Part shown: one piece after another, positions 59,401 through 64,000 of the stretch
How positions within the stretch are numbered: position 1 is the stretch's first letter
Layout: each line of letters begins with the position of its first letter
Source of the DNA: Warburgia ugandensis
Taxonomy: Eukaryota; Streptophyta; Magnoliopsida; Canellales; Canellaceae
Direction: 5' to 3'
DNA: 64,000 nucleotides
Assembly: GCA_035236585.1 (NCBI GenBank)
Contig: CP141136.1
Location: 58,235,136 to 58,299,135 of the forward strand
The notes under the pieces: generated by a model
What the model saw: only the letters and a program-made list of their open reading frames with translations
What the model was told of the DNA's origin: nothing
Database searches by the model: none
Made by a program: the position numbers and the translations under genes

Positions 59401-60529
59401 AATAGGCCATGAACTAGATCAGAATCATTCTCAATGAATCCATAAGAAGTGATCCAATTTTTTTCATCGGGTCCGGATGGAGACCAAAGATCTTGAGCGA
59501 CCGATCCGGCAGAACAACTCAAAAGATAAAGAAGTATCGTTAATTTCTTCATGCTCGTTCCAAGTTCGAAGTACCATTTGTACAAATAAGAATCCCCTTC
59601 CTTACATGATTTCTTCTTCATATAGATAGATATAGGATCTATGGGGCAATTACTTAGAAGTACATTTTGTGCAACGGCCCTTCCTATCTGATAGAAAAGG
59701 ATCCCATGATCCTGAACCAATCTTACCTGTTTGAAGTGAATTTGGCCTCTTGGCAAGGCTTCTGCTGCCTGCTAGTCAAATCAACATACCTAATAAAGTA
59801 CAAGGCCTAGAAAGTGACTTCAGGAAGAGCCTACTATCACTTTCTCTATAACTTTCTCCTAATAAAATCATCATCTAATTCACCAAAAAATTGATTTAGG
59901 ATTATGCCAATTGATGGATTGCCAAGATTGATGGTCCATGCCATAATGCATAATCATTCTTGTAATGCAACTGTATGTTAGATGCGGTTAATTAACCTAA
60001 TTGATTTAGTTAGAGTATTAAAAGGTAAACTTGGGAGATGAAACTCAAGAGTTAGAATGGTTGGTTTTGGCAGATTGGAGGTGATTTTGATTTCCCCGTG
60101 AAAGTTTAGAAATTTCGGCTGAGAAATTGCAGTTTACAAGTTTTTCATTGCTTTCTCAAAATAATTAATGTGGAAATTCTTTCAAGTGTTCTGATTACTG
60201 TAAAAATTAGTGGTTGCATGTGTCACTAAATCAGAAGGGTTGCATTATTACATGGTATCTCCAGATAGTGTATGTTCAATACTGCATATTTGGTGCTTGT
60301 TTGTAAGCTAAAACTAGATTGAAACTTAATACATTCCCCTTATGTGCTGCTTACGACCTCCTTTTTTTTTATGCATCCTATATTTTAGATCCTTGAAGCT
60401 CATTCATCTTGGTTAAAATCAGGAAGTATCATTATTTCAAGTCTACAACAAATGATTAAAAATGAAGGCATCAGGGCAATGTATTGTGGTCTTTCTCCAA
60501 CAATATTGGCTCTACTCCCAAACTGGGCT
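53409..60529 (+). CDS. Mitochondrial carrier family, NAD+ transporter-like, partial
   Basis: Members of this family carry solutes through organelle membranes; the closest resemblance I recognise is plant NDT-type NAD+ carriers (related to folate carriers). Exon 1 53409-53484, exon 2 53810-53905, exon 3 60423-60529; all junctions are GT-AG and phases agree (phase 1, 1, 0). Residues 16-60 contain the first transmembrane segment and the carrier signature '[12 protein letters not shown]', then '[11 protein letters not shown]'. Exon 3 gives '[20 protein letters not shown]' and 'LPNWA', the matrix helix and start of the second membrane helix. About 94 aa are present of a family length near 300-360; the rest must lie past 60529, and no further exon was found up to 64000. 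Intron 2 is 6.5 kb and holds a plastid insertion. The exons read cleanly, so the gene may be functional. Confidence 0.83.
53906..58114 (+). other. Intron 2 of carrier gene, left part
   Basis: No exon could be recognised. It contains a tandem duplication at 56011-56335. The stretch 57170-58070 has unusual low-AT composition and scattered short open frames on both strands but no identifiable family. Confidence 0.45.
56011..56335. repeat. Tandem duplication, unit about 164 bp
   Basis: Units 56011-56174 and 56175-56335 are nearly identical (both begin GGGTTAGTGCCAAACCTGAT and end with ATAACATCCTTA-rich sequence), differing at a handful of sites; a recent local duplication in intron 2. Confidence 0.92.
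58161..58470 (-). pseudogene. ycf15: ycf15-like plastid gene copy, 5' damaged
   Basis: The frame 58394-58161 reads '[20 protein letters not shown]' to '[10 protein letters not shown]', the recognised ycf15 protein. Upstream, 'WTLAPWNN' is in the same frame, but the usual start region reads GTGGAAACACTTGTT and is out of frame, apparently through a few-base deletion. ycf15 is often not functional even in plastids; here it is nuclear and without a suitable promoter. Confidence 0.75.
58506..59756 (-). pseudogene. ycf2: ycf2 C-terminal fragment (plastid-derived)
   Basis: An unbroken frame of 416 codons matches the C-terminal region of the very large plastid Ycf2 protein (about 2,300 aa), e.g. '[20 protein letters not shown]', '[18 protein letters not shown]', '[20 protein letters not shown]' and '[18 protein letters not shown]'. 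The frame extends upstream into plastid sequence up to about 59770, where it is cut. The intact reading frame implies recent transfer, not function; there is no start or expression signal of its own. Confidence 0.88.
59776..60422 (+). other. Intron 2 of carrier gene, right part
   Basis: AT-rich intron ending in a normal acceptor (AAAATCAG before 60423). No other feature. Confidence 0.6.
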
Positions 60530-61097
60530 GTGAGTATTATTTCTTTTAAGTTGGCTTTTCAGTGAACTTTGAGATTTTGTACCACTTAGTAGGAATTATT
60601 TTGCATTTACTATTTCTCTGTTCACTGTTTAGCTTGTGTTCCAAAATGTCCTTCTTGAAGGCTTATTATTATAAAACAATGCACATTTCTTCTCTTTTTC
60701 TTTCTGAGTTCATCAAGATAAGATTGCTATGAAATGTGACAGTATTCATTCATAGTTTCCTTTTCCAGTCAGCTGGGGGCCAGCTTATGCACAGAGAGAT
60801 TAGATCGGTGGAGAAATAAGCACACCCAGGAAAAATCAAACAATGCAGCAATTCATTTGAGGAAAACACAAGATTCATGGCACATTTCAATCTTGTCTGA
60901 GGGACTACTTAAAGAATGACCCATGAAATGCTTATATTTTAAGAATTTCTTTGTGGTGGTCATCCAACCAACAGACAGTATAAGAATTATCATGGTGCAA
61001 AAGTACACATGAGACCCAGCTCTCGTCCTCAAACCATTCATCTACTGCAATCCATCTTAGATGGTCTAAACTTTGTACACACTCTGCAGCACTGGAG

Positions 61098-61179
<82 letters not shown>

Positions 61180-63361
61180 CTAAACTTTTTGGGACATCTA
61201 AAACGAGACAAGCAGAGTAATGCTAAGATCATCCTGTGGAGAAGATTTTTGGTGCATTGCCTATCTAAAATGAGCAGAAGGCTTCACCCACTTGCACATT
61301 TGGTTCTTGTTTTAAATCTTGTAAGTTTGGAATGATCCCTTCACAGAATCTCGTGTTACAATACACCTGTTAATGGCTGCCACAAATATAAGTTTCATGG
61401 TAGGGTATGCTAGTTCTAAAATGTTTATGTTATTCGAAAATGCCATGAGTTTAGTTTCTGTTTCCTCTTTATCTTGCCATTTAAGTTTAGATTTGTTGGT
61501 GAATATGTGAGAAGAGTTTTTCTTTAAAGGTAACTTATTAGCTGCTGTTGGGAGCAATGGTAAAAATATTTTATTCCATTATTTTGCCACATTGACATCA
61601 TTGAGTATTCTCAGCATATGGAACTGCTAAATTCTTTTTAGTCACTTATGGCAACAGCAAGCAATGTCTTTGAGTTGTGGCTTAAGGTTTACAATGTTTC
61701 ATGGGACTCACATTATATGCCCCTACATTTGATCTCTTTCAACTTATTCTAATGTGTCAAATAGTTTCTTTGGTTCACTTAACAATAAAAGAGTAACATA
61801 GCTAGATTAAGTGCTGCACTAGCATAAGACTGCAGGACTTAAACGGCTGCTACATTTGAAGTAAGATCTCCAATAAAGCCAAACTTGTGTGCAGCATTGT
61901 CATTACCAAAATGAAATCAAGCTGTTGCTTGATATTGGAAGTTTGATGACTGGACATGGATACAACTAGGTTCTGCATAAGCATAATATATGACATGATA
62001 CATGCTTAATAAATGTGAAAAAGCACTTGATTTAGTTAAGAAGAAGGAATCAGCTATATATTACTTATAGCATCTTTAGGGCTTACTAGGTTGAAATTTT
62101 TAATGATTGTGTGTATGTCATGGTAAAAGAAGAAGCCTGATTGGCTCAGCTCCCAAAGCAACTGGTGATTCTGGCCAATCCACACGTTGCATATCTTACT
62201 GGTGGACTTGCTAGGTAGAAATTGGATGTGGAGAAAAACTTGGCCGACGTAAAACCTGTTTGACTTGGGAAGGTTTTAAACTGTGGGTGAAACCCCTAGA
62301 CTCAGAGAAGGCAAGCAAATCAATCACATAATTCCTTTGGTTTCCACCTTTACTTTAAGGACCTAGATCCTGTCTGGGATCCGTTGAACTTCTGCTTAAG
62401 AATATCAGGGGGCTTGAGTGTCCATTGTGGAGAAAGATGATTCTTTTTGACAAGTTTAGGAAGGTAGATTTACTACCATGACAGATGAAATCCGGCTTTA
62501 ACCTACAGATTTCTGAAAGAAAAGGGAAAACCCAAGTCAGCAAAAGAAATGTCTACAAACCTGTGTGGACTAAAAGTAAGCAAAAGTTATGTCTACAGAC
62601 CTGCAAAAACACTCATAGGTCACCACCTTGAGATTTGCCTATCTCTAACATTTTGGCATATTAGTTTAGTTGAGCTGTTGCCCAGTGTCCCTCCTAAAGA
62701 AACTCATATGGAGCTCAAAGGACCAAGAAAGGTTACAGCTACTCCACATATAGAAGTCTATAGCTCCAGCATTGCCATGCAGAGTGATGTTGCAGTTAAA
62801 ATCAGTTTAGGACAACAGCTTGAAGAGTTTAGAGAACCGTCAAGGCTCATGTCTACCCAAAATTTGACTTCTTCATCAATTCCAACTCCAAATTGTTGAC
62901 CTGTGACCTTAAGAGTCTGTGATGTCCTAAGATAATATGTAACTCACTGAAACAATTCCTCACCTAGTTATCCATCCACAAAAGCAAACTCGTTAAATTT
63001 TGGCAATAACCTCACAACATGGGGAGCAAAGGCCATCCAGTGCAGTGGTACATGTAAGAGCCTCTCTCCTGGGTAATCAAGGCTCAAAGCTGCTCATGAG
63101 TGTGTGTGTTCAACATTCAAAAAGGGAAAAACTCATGGCATGGGTGATTCTTTTCCTCTCCAAATGTCACATAGTTCCTCAAGCAACTGTTCTTATCTCT
63201 ATACCCCAAATGATACCAATCCATCACATTTGGACTTGCACGCGATCTCCCAACTTACAAGATGGTATCTCTTAGTTTCTTGCCATATTGTATTGGAAAT
63301 CTTTCTAAAGTCTGGAAATAGTTGTGTAATTAGGGAAAGCAATGAAAGAGACACAAACTCT
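60530..63361 (+). other. Probable intron 3 of carrier gene; no exon recognised
   Basis: Follows donor GTGAGTAT at 60530. Contains a long CT microsatellite (61100-61176). Open frames of up to 116 codons (62549-62899) show no similarity to carriers. The next exon, expected to continue the second membrane helix, was not found. Confidence 0.45.
61100..61176. repeat. (CT)38 microsatellite
   Basis: Uninterrupted 77-bp TC/CT repeat; it generates false Leu-Ser and Arg-Glu repeat open frames on the two strands. Confidence 0.97.
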
Positions 63362-64000
63362 GCCAATGCCAGTCCCAAGTCCGGATGAAAAAGGAGGAAG
63401 GTCTTACGTTAGGTGCCAGCTGGCAAGGGAGAAGTTGAAGATGATTTTGTTATTTCTTTCTTACAAATAAATATGCATTTGTGTATTAGTTTGTGAGGAA
63501 GAAATTAAAATTATCTCCAACTTCTTAAAATATGGCAACCCTTGCATCAGGTGCCAGCAGGCAAGGGTGAAGTTAAAGATGATTTTGTTATTTCTTTTCT
63601 TAAGGAAGAAATGAAAATCATCTTCAGCTTCTTAAAACTATGGCAACCCTAGCATGACATGAATCGAAAATTGACATTCCCTCAAGCTAGGGCATTCCCC
63701 ATAAGCGACGCACTGCATCGGATCCCGGGTGCGGTAAAAATAGGGAAGGATTGCTAGGGCGTTCTCCCAGAAGCAATGCGCTACATCGGATCCTGGGTAT
63801 AGTGAAAAATGGGCAAGGGCTGCTAAAGCGTCCCCTCGGAAGCGACGCGCTGCATCAGAACCCAGGTGCAGTGAAAAGTGAACATGAGTTCATGCCATGG
63901 AGGTTGAGAAGGGTGATAGTAAATAGGATATCTCCATAGCATAAGATTTGTATAATCACGTAGAATATAGGAACATTGACAGGTAAGAGTTTGGAGTTAG
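63362..64000 (+). mobile_element. RTE LINE 5' part, cut by window end
   Basis: Matches 6315-6880 of the long LINE: 'TGCCAGTCCCAAGTCC' start, 'GAAGTTGAAGATGATTTT', 'ATATGCATTTGTGTATTAGT', 'CCCTAGCATGACATGAAT', then three 5' UTR tandem units (63685-63890) and the leader to 'GAGTTTGGAGTTAG'. Relative to the other copy it carries a local duplication of the 'AGGTGCCAGCxGGCAAGG' segment (63412 and 63546). It is better preserved and more GC-rich than the 6311 copy, so the element beyond the window may be more complete. Confidence 0.8.

Larger units (their letters stand above)
58115..59775 (-). other. Plastid-to-nucleus DNA insertion (NUPT), ycf2-ycf15
   Basis: About 1.66 kb of plastid inverted-repeat DNA in plastid order (3' part of ycf2, then ycf15) inside intron 2 of the carrier gene. 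Boundaries are estimated from where plastid similarity fades: right near 59770 and left near 58115, where AGTTAAACCAATGAT occurs twice (58117 and 58164). The codon content and low decay stand out from the AT-rich intron. An assembly chimera should be excluded, but continuous intron sequence on both sides argues for a real insertion. Confidence 0.85.

Noticed and set aside
58506-59756. Functional 416-aa gene or bacterial contamination
   Set aside because: The sequence is plastid ycf2, truncated upstream and embedded in intron DNA; no own promoter or start.
61009-61335. Open frames with Leu-Ser and Arg-Glu repeats
   Set aside because: Produced by the CT microsatellite.

Overview
This is plant nuclear DNA, most likely from a repeat-rich angiosperm; I cannot name the species. 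The evidence is: AT-rich sequence with spliced, GT-AG intron genes; Ty1/copia and Ty3/gypsy LTR retrotransposons, the latter with the plant-type primer site TGGTATCAGAGC; RTE-clade LINEs with (GAT)n tails; three Au-type tRNA-derived SINEs; a Mutator-like transposase; and a piece of plastid DNA (ycf2-ycf15) inside an intron. Most of the window is nested, decayed transposable elements. Only two cellular genes are well supported.

Layout. 0.4-1.2 kb: copia gag remnant (+). 2.4-2.6 kb: SINE. About 3.8-17.2 kb: one decayed copia element on the minus strand (zinc knuckle, integrase, RT, RNase H, polypurine tract, LTR-end sequence at both ends). Its integrase is split by a nearly full-length RTE LINE (6.3-9.6 kb) and a 3.38-kb solo LTR (9.7-13.1 kb). 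17.85-18.03 kb: Au SINE with a 17-bp target duplication. 19.3-28.5 kb: an interval bracketed by about 170-bp inverted repeats resembling Mutator-type ends. It holds a five-exon MsrA-like gene (minus, 275 aa), a copia/LINE fragment, a 2.97-kb solo LTR with a very GC-rich core, another SINE, LINE pieces and a strong 78-nt hairpin. 31.3-34.0 kb: Mutator-like transposase remnant and a second minus-strand copia element interrupted by an RTE fragment carrying a large AAT microsatellite. 34.75 kb: a 51-bp RTE micro-insertion with a perfect 19-bp duplication. 37.1-37.6 kb: degenerate tandem repeat. 39.5-47.6 kb: a 4.4-kb solo LTR nested in a probable 3.7-kb LTR. 47.8-51.8 kb: a gypsy 5' LTR, primer site and gag-protease, truncated after protease.

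53.3 kb to beyond about 60.5 kb: the first three exons of a mitochondrial-carrier-family gene resembling plant NAD+ transporters (NDT type), plus strand. Intron 2 is 6.5 kb and contains a 1.6-kb plastid insertion. The rest of this gene must lie beyond the window. The window ends in the 5' part of another RTE LINE.

Functionally, the MsrA-like protein would repair oxidised methionine if catalytically competent; its canonical splice model lacks the usual catalytic cysteine. The carrier would move a nucleotide-type cofactor across an organelle membrane. The two genes are 31 kb apart, in opposite orientation, and nothing suggests joint regulation. No CRISPR, rRNA or functional tRNA gene was seen.
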